Part shown: positions 53,054-62,026 of the stretch, piece after piece
How the letters are laid out: every line of letters starts with the position of its first letter
Position numbering within the stretch: the first letter of the stretch is position 1
Origin: CAVOXO01 sp963700425
Lineage (GTDB): Bacteria > Actinomycetota > Acidimicrobiia > Acidimicrobiales > Microtrichaceae
Assembly (NCBI GenBank): GCA_963700425.1
Contig: CAVOXO010000010.1
Coordinates: 1 to 64,000 of the forward strand
Direction: 5' to 3'
Length of the DNA stretch: 64,000 bases
Notes under the pieces: generated by a model
Databases searched by the model: none
Told to the model about the DNA's origin: nothing
The model's input: the letters and a program-made list of their open reading frames with translations, nothing else
Made by a program: the position numbers and the translations under genes

Positions 53054-53326
53054 TCAGGCCGTGGCGGTCGACCGCTCGTCGAGGATCATCCGGCGCTCCG
53101 CCTCGTTGAGCCCACCCCAGATGCCGTGCGGCTCACGGATCTCGAGTGCGTACTCCAGGCACTCCACCGCCACCGGGCAGTCCGAACAGATCTCCCGGGC
53201 CCGATTCTCCCGCTCCGCTCGATCGACTTTCCGCTCGAACTGCGGTGGCGGAAAGAACACGGTCGCGTGTGGACCCCGACAAGCCCCCCGGTTCTGCCAC
53301 GAGTCGTAGGACGGAAGTGCGCTCAC
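53054..53326 (-). CDS. whiB: WhiB-family Fe-S regulator
   Basis: 90 residues from GTG 53326, with AAGGGGG upstream. Four cluster cysteines: WQNRGACRG, then ICSDCPVAVECLEYAL (C-x-x-C-x5-C), and the turn HGIWGGLNEAERR. WhiB proteins hold a [4Fe-4S] cluster and bind the primary sigma factor; they are restricted to Actinomycetota and their phages, which supports the host assignment. The longer upstream frame belongs to the nfeD gene and is not part of it. Confidence 0.93.
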   Translation of the reverse strand: MSALPSYDSWQNRGACRGPHATVFFPPPQFERKVDRAERENRAREICSDCPVAVECLEYALEIREPHGIWGGLNEAERRMILDERSTATA

Positions 53327-53403
53327 AAAGTTCCCCCTTGTTGTCGCCCCCACGCTATGTCCGGCTTCCACGGAGCGACAAGGATCAATTTGTGCGCGTC
53401 CCG

Positions 53404-54724
53404 CTAGCTGTCGCGAGCGCTCTCCGGCCCGCCGGACCGCATCTCGCGGTAGTCGCGGGCCGCTCCCTCCAGCGGCTCGACCTCGAGCGTGAGCCCGTCG
53501 ATGCCGGTCACACGCAGTGACTCCGTCTCGGCGATCGGCGTCGCGCGGTTGGTGATCGCCCTCCACCGGGCCCCGTCGACCTCGACGAGACCCTCGGGCG
53601 CGATCGCGGTCACGGCGGAGCCGACCTCGCCGATCATCGATTCGCGACCGATCGTCGGCGGTGGCGAATCGGCTCCTCACCATCGAGGGCATTCCCGAGA
53701 ACATCGTCGTCGCCATACCCACGATTCCGGTCATCAACGCCAGGAGGGGTGCCCGAATCCCATCGAAGAGCCACACCGACCCGACGGTCCACATGATCAG
53801 TCCGGCGGCGGTCCAGAACCGGGGTATCGCCGTCTGGATGTCCACCGCGAACGCGATCGCCGACAGGAGACAGAGGGCGAGTGCCCAGGGCCGCGTCGGG
53901 AGAGCCGCCAATCCGTAACCCGCCAGGAGGGCACAGACCGCGCCCACCACGCCGGCGATGCCGACCCCCGCCGTGAAGAATTCGAAGAGCAGCAGTCCGA
54001 TCGCCAACCCCAACATGAGGTAGGCGATCGCCGGGCTCGCCGCGGTGTGGAACAGCTGAGTCGTCACCGGGAGGGTCTGGGTGACCCGGTCCGCAGCCAG
54101 CTGTCGCTTCGGTCGGCCCTCGCTGTCGGTGATCGTCTCGGTGGGGATGCCGTCGATGTCGACGGCATGATCGCCCAGGGTGGCGGCCACCCCGGCGACG
54201 AGGCCCCGGTCAGCCGCCTCGCCGGCCGAAATGTCGTCGGTGCGCAGGTCGGCATTGCCGTCGTCGAACCAGTCGCCGTAGGTCCCGACCGGCAGACGTT
54301 GCTGCCCGATGGATCCGATGCGCGTGGCGGGCGCCATGGTCGACCCGTCCAACGCCAACACCAGTTCTGCTGCGCCTCCGCCCGCCGCCGCCCCTGACGG
54401 CCCCACCCAGGCACTGACACCGACGTCCGCGTTCTCGATGCGGTCGACGAACCTCTCGAACTCCGGGTCCGTCACGACGGTGCCCGAGCTGTTGACGACG
54501 AGGATCACCGCCAGATAGCGATCATTGGTCTCCACGTCAGCGAGCGCGGTGTCGACGAAATCGATGACGACGTCGTCGATGAGACCGTTGACGTTGATGG
54601 CGAGAACGCAGCCGTCGTCGTTGGCGCACCCGCGCTCCTCGGCGCCCGCGGGGGCCATGACGAACGCCGACGCGGCCAAGCCCACGATGACGAGCGTCAG
54701 GAGGCGACTCGCTAATCTGCGCAT
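53404..54724 (-). CDS. nfeD: NfeD-family membrane protein, one frame break
   Basis: About 440 residues. Signal peptide SRLLTLVIVGLAASAFVMAP, a ClpP/crotonase-like domain (GCVLAINVNGLIDDVVIDFV, SAWVGPSGAAAGGGAAELVL, ATRIGSIGQQ), then four or five membrane helices (LMLGLAIGLLLFEFFTAGVG, GAVCALLAGYGLAALP, LIMWTVGSVWLFDGI). After a shift near 53650 the cytoplasmic OB-fold follows (GEVGSAVTAIAPEGLVEVDG, ARWRAITNRATPIA). NfeD proteins partner SPFH/stomatin proteins; none is adjacent here. The catalytic serine position of the protease domain (S-G-A-A) looks occupied, activity unproven. Confidence 0.82.
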
Positions 54725-54748
54725 TCGTTCGTTCTCCGAAGGGGAAGT

Positions 54749-55720
54749 GTGGATCCTGCGCAGTTCTTCACTGCAGCGCCGGTCACCATCGTTGCCGGGA
54801 AGGGCGGGGTCGGCAAGACGACCGTGACCGCCGCGATGGCCTCGGCGGCCTCGGCGGTGGGTCTCGATGTCCTCATCGTCGAGATCGAGGGCAAGTCGCA
54901 GCTCGCGTCGCTGTTCGGATCGGACGAGCTCGGATACGAGGACGTCGAGCTACGAGCGGCGGACCCCGAGTCGGGATCGGGGCAGATCCGAGGCCGGGCA
55001 CTCACTCCCGACCGGGCGCTCGTCGAATACCTCGGCGAACACGGGCTGCAACGAATCTCCAGACGACTGTCGGACAGCGGTGCTCTCGACATGGTCACCA
55101 CAGCCACGCCCGGCATCAAGGACGTGCTCATACTCGGCAAGATCAAGCAGATCGAGCGGGAGGGTGTCGTCGACCTGATCCTCGTCGACGCGCCCGCCGC
55201 CGGACACGCCATCACGTTTCTCCGGAGCGCATCGGGCCTGAAGGATGCGGTGAGCGTCGGTCCGATCGAGAATCAGGCCCGTGAGGTGATCGACCTGTTG
55301 ACCGACGCGGACCGTTGTCGGGTCGTGCTCGTCACGCTTCCCGAGGAGACCCCGGTCAACGAAGCCGTCGAGACGGCCTTCAGCCTGGAAGACCAGGTCG
55401 GGGTCACCCTCGGTCCCGTCGTCGTGAACGGCGCGTATCCGGCGCGTGACCTGCCCAGCGACGCCGCCGCCGCAGCAGCGGCCGAAGGAGTCGACCTCAC
55501 CGCCGAGGAGTGCGATCGACTCGATGCGGCCGCCGCGTTCTTCACGGGTCGCGCCGACAGCCAGCGGGCCCAGATCGAACGGCTCGCCGCCGCACTGCCG
55601 TTGGCCCAGCTCAGGATGCCGTTCGTCTTCCGGGCCGACCTCGACGAGGAGTCGCTCGGCGTTCTCTCCGAGGCGCTGTTGATCGAACTCGGTCGTCTCG
55701 ACCTCCCGAACGCCTCATGA
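54749..55720 (+). CDS. ArsA/Get3-type ATPase, first of a pair
   Basis: 323 residues from GTG 54749. P-loop PVTIVAGKGGVGKTTVTAAM with the deviant Walker A K-G-G-V-G-K-T-T, LDVLIVEIEGKSQLASLFGS, the switch-like LILVDAPAAGHAITFLRSAS and LVTLPEETPVNEAVETAF. It is translationally coupled to the next gene, a second member of the same family. Such tandem pairs are common in Actinomycetota and may form a heterodimer; they lack arsenite-pump partners, so arsenic export is unlikely. The true client is unknown. Confidence 0.88.
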   Translation: MDPAQFFTAAPVTIVAGKGGVGKTTVTAAMASAASAVGLDVLIVEIEGKSQLASLFGSDELGYEDVELRAADPESGSGQIRGRALTPDRALVEYLGEHGLQRISRRLSDSGALDMVTTATPGIKDVLILGKIKQIEREGVVDLILVDAPAAGHAITFLRSASGLKDAVSVGPIENQAREVIDLLTDADRCRVVLVTLPEETPVNEAVETAFSLEDQVGVTLGPVVVNGAYPARDLPSDAAAAAAAEGVDLTAEECDRLDAAAAFFTGRADSQRAQIERLAAALPLAQLRMPFVFRADLDEESLGVLSEALLIELGRLDLPNAS

Positions 55721-56811
55721 CCGTCGGCGTCGGAGATCTGGTGGACCGGGCCAGCGTCATCATCTGTTGTGGTTCGGGCGGGGTCGGAAAGACCACCTCC
55801 GCTGCGGTATTCGCCCTGGAGGCGGCCAAGCGAGGGCGACGTGGAGTCGTCGTCACCATCGATCCGGCGAAACGCCTGGCCGACGCTCTCGGCCTGGAAG
55901 GCCTCACCAACGAGCCTGCGGTGATCGAGGGGGACTGGCCCGGCGAGATGGCGGCATTGATGCTCGACACCGAAGGCACGTTCAACGGCCTGGTCGCCCG
56001 ATACGCCGGATCCACCGAGCAGGCCGAGAAGATCCTCGCCAACCGGTTCTACCGCAACATCGCCGGTGCGCTGTCGGGAACCCAGGAGTACATGGCCACC
56101 GAGAAGCTGTACGAGCTCGCGACGGAGACAGATGTCGACCTCATCGTCGTGGACACGCCACCGACCCGTCATGCCCTCGACTTCCTCGATGCGCCCGGCC
56201 GCCTGGCGAGGTTTCTCGACCATCGCCTGTACCGGGCCATCACCGCGCCCACGAAGGGGATCGTGAGGGCCGTGAACTACGCCGCCCAGACCTTCCTGCG
56301 GCGCGCCGCCAAGGTCGTCGGAGGCGAGGTCATCGCGGACGCGATCGCCTTCTTCGCCGCCTTCGAAGGGATGGACGAGGGATTCAAACAGCGGGCGTTG
56401 ATGGTGGAGGAACTGCTCGGCGCCCAGGACACCGCGTTCGTTCTCGTGGCCTCGCCACGTGAGGAGACCGTCGCCGAGGCGCGGTACTTCGCGGAGCGCC
56501 TCGGCGTCTCCGACATCGACGTGGCGGCCGTCATCGTCAACCGCCTCCACCCCCGCTTCGGTGACGAACCCGACCGATCCTCCACCGATCGTGCCGCGGC
56601 CGACACCTACCGGGGCACGCCTCTCGGTGACCTCTACGCGACGGCCGCGGAACTCAACGACGTCGCAATCGCCGAACGACGGAATCTGGCACACCTCGAG
56701 GAGTCGATCCGTGGCGCGCTCGTGGTGGAGGTTCCGTACCTGCCCTTCGAGGTGCACGACCTCGACACCCTCTCGGCGCTGGGCGACTACCTCTTCGACC
56801 GCGCTCCCTGA
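55717..56811 (+). CDS. ArsA/Get3-type ATPase, second of a pair
   Basis: 364 residues from ATG 55717, overlapping the previous stop by ATGA. SVIICCGSGGVGKTTSAAVF (P-loop without the first lysine of deviant Walker A), VVVTIDPAKRLADALGLEGL, LIVVDTPPTRHALDFLDAPG, GTQEYMATEKLYELA and VEVPYLPFEVHDLDTL. Longer than its partner by an extra helical region (about residues 160-230). It probably dimerises with the first protein through the nucleotide sites. Neighbours WhiB and NfeD are in the usual actinobacterial setting. Confidence 0.88.
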   Translation: MTVGVGDLVDRASVIICCGSGGVGKTTSAAVFALEAAKRGRRGVVVTIDPAKRLADALGLEGLTNEPAVIEGDWPGEMAALMLDTEGTFNGLVARYAGSTEQAEKILANRFYRNIAGALSGTQEYMATEKLYELATETDVDLIVVDTPPTRHALDFLDAPGRLARFLDHRLYRAITAPTKGIVRAVNYAAQTFLRRAAKVVGGEVIADAIAFFAAFEGMDEGFKQRALMVEELLGAQDTAFVLVASPREETVAEARYFAERLGVSDIDVAAVIVNRLHPRFGDEPDRSSTDRAAADTYRGTPLGDLYATAAELNDVAIAERRNLAHLEESIRGALVVEVPYLPFEVHDLDTLSALGDYLFDRAP

Positions 56812-56830
56812 ACCACGTCGAGGCGCACGC

Positions 56831-57166
56831 TCAGGGGGCGAAGGTCTGAACGGCTCCGTCGACGTCGGCCCTCACCTGGACCATTCGGTCGAATCGGGTC
56901 GTGTGCAACAGACGCAGCACTGCGGGGCGATCGCACACCACCGCGGCCTCACCCCCGCTGTCGCGGATCCGCCGGATACCTCCGATCAGCGCACCCAGAC
57001 CGGCGGAGTCCATGAACGGAACAGCCGACAGATCGATCACCACCTGAGGGCAGCCGACCAGTGCCTTGAGCTCCGTCCTGAACTCGTTGACGGTGAACGC
57101 GTCCAGCTCACCGTCGGGACGGCACACGGTTGTCCCTTCCTGCTCTGCCACCTCGAATCCAACCAA
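56831..57166 (-). CDS. STAS-domain antagonist
   Basis: 111 residues: GTTVCRPDGELDAFTVNEFR, QVVIDLSAVPFMDSAGLGAL (phosphorylatable serine in D-S-A-G-L) and RPAVLRLLHTTRFDRMVQV. It is an anti-anti-sigma-type switch protein without an adjacent kinase; the RsbW-like kinase at 25279 is a possible partner but only by family. Convergent with the ArsA pair and divergent from the receiver gene. Confidence 0.87.
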   Translation of the reverse strand: MVGFEVAEQEGTTVCRPDGELDAFTVNEFRTELKALVGCPQVVIDLSAVPFMDSAGLGALIGGIRRIRDSGGEAAVVCDRPAVLRLLHTTRFDRMVQVRADVDGAVQTFAP

Positions 57167-57284
57167 TGGTCCTCCCCTTCCTTGGCCACGAGTCGGCGTG
57201 TCGGCTCATGGTACCCAGTGGCGGCCCGGACGCAAGGCCGACGTGGTGGAGGCACTTCGCGGCCAACCGCTACCATCTCGCCAC

Positions 57285-57701
57285 GTGACGACCGTGCTGG
57301 TGGCAACCGACGCCGACGAGGTCTGGGAAGAGGTCGACGCCGCTCTGGCGTCACGCGACTGCTCGGTCATGCGGGTGCGACGTGGAGCCGACGTCGAAGC
57401 GGCCAGCCGTCAGATCGAACCCGACATCATCCTCATCGACAGCCAGATCGGGGCGATGGGCGGCATCGCCACCGCGATGAACCTCCGCCTCGAGGAGTCC
57501 GGCGGCCGGTTGGCCCCCCAGCGTCTCGTATTGCTCCTGGACCGGGCCGACGACGTGTTCCTCGCTCGACGCGCCGACACCGACGGATGGCTCGTGAAGC
57601 CACTCGACAGCCGCCGTCTCAGCTCTGCGGTGGCCACGGTGCTCGATGGCGGCCGGGTCGAGGAGGGCCCGTCGCTCAGCGGTTCGCTCGACCCTCGTTG
57701 A
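57285..57701 (+). CDS. Stand-alone receiver domain
   Basis: 138 residues from GTG 57285. The layout is CheY-like: VTTVLVATDADEVWEEVDAA (acidic residues after strand 1), EPDIILIDSQIGAMGGIATA (phospho-acceptor Asp), RLVLLLDRADDVFL and TDGWLVKPLDSRRL with the conserved K-P. No output domain. It likely relays a signal by protein contact. The gene is divergent from the STAS gene, so the two may be one signalling unit. Confidence 0.78.
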   Translation: MTTVLVATDADEVWEEVDAALASRDCSVMRVRRGADVEAASRQIEPDIILIDSQIGAMGGIATAMNLRLEESGGRLAPQRLVLLLDRADDVFLARRADTDGWLVKPLDSRRLSSAVATVLDGGRVEEGPSLSGSLDPR

Positions 57702-57755
57702 GCGACGGGCCCCTTTGCCACGGGCCGGTCACCAGGCGATAGCATCACGGCTCGC

Positions 57756-57832
57756 CGGGTGGTGGCGCAGTTTGGTAGCGCGCTGCGTTCGGGACGCAGA
57801 GGCCGGGAGTTCAAGTCTCCCCCACCCGACCA
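57756..57832 (+). tRNA. tRNA-Pro (anticodon CGG)
   Basis: 77 bases with CCA. Acceptor CGGGTGG pairs with CCACCCG, anticodon stem CTGCG with CGCAG, loop TTCGGGA giving CGG, T arm GGGAGTTCAAGTCTCCC. Confidence 0.95.
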
Positions 57833-57836
57833 CACC

Positions 57837-57873
57837 GTCGATCGCCCCCGCGCCGAGCGCGGGGGCGATCGAC
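57837..57873 (+). terminator. Strong hairpin after tRNA-Pro
   Basis: GTCGATCGCCCCCGCG and its exact complement form a 16-pair stem with a five-base loop, starting four bases after the tRNA. It is the most perfect hairpin I noticed in the window; no T run follows. Confidence 0.75.
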
Positions 57874-57936
57874 GTTCCGGGTGGGTTCCCGCTGACATCT
57901 CTCAAGTCTTTTCGCGACGTCGCCGATAGCTACATC

Positions 57937-58410
57937 GTGACGCAGCACCTCACCACTCATCGTCCCCGCCGGTCCGTCCGGTTGCTCGCGGGCCTTCTGG
58001 CCATGACGCTGTCGGCGGCGTTCCTCGCCTCGTGCGAGTCCACCGACGCCGAGCGCGCCGAGGTGCTCGCTCTCATCAACAGCTCGAGGGCCTCGGCCGG
58101 ACTGGCTCCCCTCGCCGACAGCATGACGCTCGACATCAAGGCCGACGCGTGGGCACAGAAGCTGCGCGACGAGTGCCGGCTGTCGCATTCGACGCTCAGC
58201 AACGGCGCTCCGTCGAACTGGAAGAAGCTCGGCGAGAACGTCGGATACGGCGGGAGCATCGGCCAGGTGCACAGTGCCTACCTGAACTCCTCGGGACACC
58301 GGGCCAACATCATGGACCCGTCCTTCAACGAGGCCGGCACCGCAGCGGTGTGGGGAACCTGCAACGGTCAGCAGAGGGTGTTCACGGTTCAGGTGTTCAT
58401 GAAGTCCTGA
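57937..58410 (+). CDS. CAP/SCP-domain lipoprotein
   Basis: 157 residues from GTG 57937. Signal peptide RLLAGLLAMTLSAAFLASC with lipobox (L-A-S-C), then the CAP domain: VLALINSSRASAGLAPLADS, WAQKLRDECRLSHST (metal-type His), KLGENVGYGGSIGQVHSAYL and SSGHRANIMDPSFNEAGTAA. CAP proteins are secreted with varied roles; bacterial members often bind the cell wall. No neighbour hints at a specific role. Confidence 0.88.
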   Translation: MTQHLTTHRPRRSVRLLAGLLAMTLSAAFLASCESTDAERAEVLALINSSRASAGLAPLADSMTLDIKADAWAQKLRDECRLSHSTLSNGAPSNWKKLGENVGYGGSIGQVHSAYLNSSGHRANIMDPSFNEAGTAAVWGTCNGQQRVFTVQVFMKS

Positions 58411-58445
58411 CTCGGGCCGGTCGGGTGGACGGTATCGTCCGCGTC

Positions 58446-58697
58446 GTGGACATCTCGGAGTTCCAGGACCTCATGTCAGATCTGTACGGCGCCGCCGACA
58501 CCGAGCGTGGAATTCCCTCGACGGTGGCCTGGCTGTGCGAAGAGGTCGGAGAACTGGCTCAGGCAGTCCGCAAAGGCTCACGCGAGCAGCGGCTCCACGA
58601 GCTCGGCGACGTGCTGGCCTGGCTGGCCTCCCTCGCCAATCAGCTCGACCTGTCGCTGAGCGAGGCGGCCCAGCGGTACGTCGACGACCCTCCCTGA
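58446..58697 (+). CDS. MazG-like nucleotide pyrophosphohydrolase
   Basis: 83 residues from GTG 58446: STVAWLCEEVGELAQAVRKG then LHELGDVLAWLASLANQLDL. The E-x-x-E and E-x-x-D metal motifs mark an all-alpha NTP pyrophosphohydrolase. It should hydrolyse a (d)NTP to the monophosphate. The length is that of a single MazG domain. Confidence 0.85.
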   Translation: MDISEFQDLMSDLYGAADTERGIPSTVAWLCEEVGELAQAVRKGSREQRLHELGDVLAWLASLANQLDLSLSEAAQRYVDDPP

Positions 58698-58736
58698 GCT
58701 ACGCGAGAGACGCGGTCGGATCGGTGACCGCCCGGG

Positions 58737-59777
58737 TCACCCGGGCAGCCGTCCCCGCTCGGCGAGGACCTCGGCGATCTGGATGGCGTTGAGGGCCGCT
58801 CCCTTGCGGAGGTTGTCCCCCGACACGAACAACGCCAGCCCGTTGGTCGCTCCGGCGTCGACCCTGAGCCGACCGACCCGCGACGGGTCGGTTCCCGTCG
58901 CCGCGAGCGGTGTGGGGATGTCGTCCAACACGACCCCGGGCGCGGCTGCCAGGAGCTCCGCGGCCCGCTCCACTCCCAGAGGGCGCTCGAACTCCGCATT
59001 GATCGACAGCGAGTGGCCGGTGAAGACCGGAACTCGGACACAGGTCCCCGACACCGCGAGATCGGGAATCCCGAGGATCTTCCGGCTCTCGTTCCGCAGC
59101 TTCTGTTCCTCGTCGGTCTCGCCCGAACCGTCCGCGACCAGAGAACCGGCCATGGCGACGACGTTGTTCGCGATCGTGGCCGGAAACGCCCGACGTGGCG
59201 GGTCGACCAGAGCGGCCCCGTCGACCGCCAGCCGACGCAACGCCGGACTCGCCGCCGCCGCTTCGAGCTGCGCAGCCAACTCCTCCACGCCTGCCAGCCC
59301 GGCCCCGGAGACGGCCTGGTACGTCGACACGACGAGGCGCGTGAGGCCGGCGTCGGCATGCAGCGGAGCGAGGGCCGGCATCGCGGCCATGGTCGTGCAG
59401 TTGGGATTGGCGACGATGCCCTTGGGCGTGCGGTCGAGCGCGGCGGGGTTGACCTCCGACACGACCAGCGGAACGTCGGGGTCCATGCGCCACGCCGACG
59501 AGTTGTCGATCACGATCGCTCCGGCGGCCGCCACGGTCGGGGCGAGTGCCCGCGACGTGGCTCCGCCCGCGGAGAACAGGACCACGTCGAGTCCGGCGTA
59601 GTCGGCGAGCGCGGCGTCCTCGACGACGACATCGTGATCCCCCACCTCGAGGAGGACGCCCGCAGAACGTTCCGAGGCGAAGCAGCGGATCTCGTCGAGG
59701 GGAAACTTCCGCTCGACGAGGAGGTCCAACATGACCCCCCCGACCTGACCCGTTGCACCGACCACGCCGACTCTCAT
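58737..59777 (-). CDS. asd: Aspartate-semialdehyde dehydrogenase
   Basis: 346 residues from ATG 59777. MRVGVVGATGQVGGVMLDLL (NADP site), IDNSSAWRMDPDVPLVVSEV, VANPNCTTMAAMPALAPLHA with the catalytic cysteine, STYQAVSGAGLAGVEEL and TGHSLSINAEF with the catalytic His. It reduces aspartyl phosphate to aspartate semialdehyde for lysine, threonine, methionine and cell-wall diaminopimelate. It follows lysC, the enzyme making its substrate. Confidence 0.94.
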   Translation of the reverse strand: MRVGVVGATGQVGGVMLDLLVERKFPLDEIRCFASERSAGVLLEVGDHDVVVEDAALADYAGLDVVLFSAGGATSRALAPTVAAAGAIVIDNSSAWRMDPDVPLVVSEVNPAALDRTPKGIVANPNCTTMAAMPALAPLHADAGLTRLVVSTYQAVSGAGLAGVEELAAQLEAAAASPALRRLAVDGAALVDPPRRAFPATIANNVVAMAGSLVADGSGETDEEQKLRNESRKILGIPDLAVSGTCVRVPVFTGHSLSINAEFERPLGVERAAELLAAAPGVVLDDIPTPLAATGTDPSRVGRLRVDAGATNGLALFVSGDNLRKGAALNAIQIAEVLAERGRLPG

Positions 59778-59837
59778 GTCAGCGAGGCTAACGGTGACCG
59801 GCGACTGCGCCACAACGAGTTGTCGATGCCGGTCCGA

Positions 59838-61062
59838 TCAGAACGAGGATGAATCCAGCTCGAATGCGGCGTGGAGGGCGGCGACGGCGGTATCGGCGAG
59901 GTCCTGGGCCACGACACAACTGATCCGGATGGCGGAGGTGGAGATCATGTCGATGTTGACCCCCGCCTCCGCCAACGTCTCGAACATCGAGGCGGCCACG
60001 CCGGGGTTGGTCTTCATCCCCGCGCCGACGAGGCTGACGCGGGCGATCTCGTGGGTGGAGGAGACCCCGGTCGCTCCCAGCTCCTCGCTCAACGCCGCCG
60101 CCTGTCGGAGGGCGTTGTCGAGGTCATCGTGGGGCGCGGTGAAGGAGATGTCGGTGTGACCCTCCTCGGAGGTGTTCTGGACGATCATGTCGACGTTGAC
60201 ACCGCTGTCGGCCATGGCCCGGAACAGTCGGGCGGCGACGCCCGGCTGATCGGGCACGCCGCTGACGGTGATCTTCGCCTCGGACAGATCGTGGGTGACC
60301 GCTCGTACGACTGCTTGTTCCATCTCGGGGTCCTCCTCGACCACCCACGTGCCCGGCTCCCAGGTGAAGGCCGAACGAACGTGCAACGTCACACCGTGGC
60401 GACGTGCGTACTCCACCGACCTCATGGCCGGCTTCGGGACAACCCGATGCGGTCATCTCCAGCAACTCGTCGAAACTGATCCTCGACATCTTCCGCGCTT
60501 CGGGAACCACCCGTGGGTCGGTGGTGAAGACCCCCGAGACATCGGTGTAGAGCTCACATGCGTCGGCATCGAGTGCCTTGGCGAGGGCGACCGCGGTGGT
60601 GTCCGACCCGCCGCGTCCGAGGAAGGTCACATTGTGGTCCGTGGACACCCCCTGTGATCCGGCCACGACGGGAACCTGGCCGGCCTCGACGCTCGCACGG
60701 ATCCGATCGGCCCGCACCTCGAGGATGCGGGCATCGGTGTGAGTCGTGTCGGTGATGAATCCGGCCTGCGATCCCGTGTAGCTCTCCGCGGGCACGCCGA
60801 CATCGGCCAGCGCCATACACATCAGCGCGATCGCCTTGCGCTCGCCGGCGGTGATGAGCATGTCCATCTCGCGACCGGGTCGGGTCCCCGACACGTCAGC
60901 GGCGAGGCGCAGGAGTTCGTCGGTCTCCTTGCCCATCGCGGAGACCACCAGCACGATCTCGTCACCTCGCCGGCGCGACCGGGCCACCTGATCCGCCACC
61001 GCGCGGATTCGCTCCGGATCGGCGACCGAGGTTCCGCCGAATTTCTGCACGAGACGCGCCAC
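59838..61062 (-). CDS. lysC: Aspartate kinase, one frame break
   Basis: About 408 residues. The kinase domain starts LVQKFGGTSVADPERIRAVA and continues GRGGSDTTAVALAKALDADA and LYTDVSGVFTTDPRVVPEAR. After a shift near 60435 come MRSVEYARRHGVTLHVRSAF and two ACT domains (VSGVPDQPGVAARLFRAMAD, VSLVGAGMKTNPGVAASMFE, SAIRISCVV). Removing one C gives CPKPAMRSVEYA, restoring the frame. The ACT domains bind lysine/threonine for feedback control. Operon lysC-asd. A broken copy would block lysine and threonine synthesis, so a sequence error is likely. Confidence 0.93.
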
Positions 61063-61132
61063 GGTGCGAAAAGCTACCAGTGGTCCCGCGGGTGCCCGAC
61101 CCGATTCGCTTCATTGGTATCGTGACCGACCT

Positions 61133-61973
61133 ATGGGCACTGAGAAACGGGCACGGCAGAAACAACTGCACCAGACGCGCCGGGAACAGGCGGCGCGCGA
61201 AGCCACTCGCCGGGCCAGAATCCGACGCCTCGTGACGATCGTCGGCGCCGTCGTGGTGGTCGGAGCCGTGATGGCGGGGGTGTCCCTTCTCGGAGACGAC
61301 AACAGCGACAGCGCAGCCGACGACCAACCGCCCACCGACACGGACGCCACGACCACGACGCTGTTCCCTCCTGTCACGGGTGCGGGCCCCGCCGCATCGG
61401 TCACCGGTGAGACGCCCTGCCCCGAGACCGACGGAAGCTCACCTCGCACGACGTCGTTCGAGTCGGCACCGCCCACGTGCATCGATCCGGACGCAACCTA
61501 CACAGCGACCTTCGCCACGTCGGCCGGCGATTTCACCGCCGAGTTGGACGCGGCCTCGGCGCCGGAGACCGTGAACAACTTCGTGACCCTCGCCCGCTAC
61601 CACTACTACGACGGCATCCCGTTCCATCGGGTCGTGCCGAACTTCGTCATCCAGGCCGGAGACCCCCAGGTCGAGCCGACGGGGAGCGGAGGACCCGGCT
61701 ACACCATCGGCGAGGAACCTCCCGACGCGTGACTACGAGCAGTACGACCTGGCGATGGCGAAGACTCCCGAACCGAACTCCACTGGCAGCCAGTTCTTCG
61801 TCGTGACCGGTGACCCGAGTGCGCTCGCCGGCGGCGGCTATTCGTGGTTCGGCCGGGTCACCTCGGGCCAGAACGTCGTCGATCTCATCGGAGCCATCCC
61901 CACCGTCGGCCCATCGAACGACACCCCCACCCAACAGGTCGACATCGTCTCCGTCACCATTTCGGAGTCCTGA
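61133..61973 (+). CDS. Membrane-anchored cyclophilin-type prolyl isomerase, one frame break
   Basis: About 279 residues from ATG 61133. A basic N-terminus (EKRARQKQLHQTRREQAARE), one membrane helix (LVTIVGAVVVVGAVMAGVSL), a Pro/Thr linker, then a cyclophilin: TYTATFATSAGDFTAELDAA, NNFVTLARYHYYDGIPFHRV, VPNFVIQAGDP. After removing one T near 61731 the frame continues DYEQYDLAMAKTPEPNSTGS, QFFVVTGDP. It catalyses proline cis-trans isomerisation outside the membrane. The early TGA is not a Sec codon, because the homologous sequence continues in a different frame. Confidence 0.88.
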
Positions 61974-62026
61974 ACCCACGGGACCCAGGTGGTGTCGCCC
62001 CGACGGCGACCGGTATCTTGGCGCCC

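Noticed and set aside
61700..61760. Selenocysteine read-through of the early TGA in the cyclophilin gene, suggested by the Sec machinery nearby
   Set aside because: The missing part of the protein continues in a different frame, so an indel explains it; reading TGA as Sec would not. The same holds for the breaks in topA, nadE, selA and lysC.
21188..61973. Programmed ribosomal frameshifting as the cause of the split genes
   Set aside because: The break points share no slippery heptamer and occur in many unrelated genes not known to use frameshifting.
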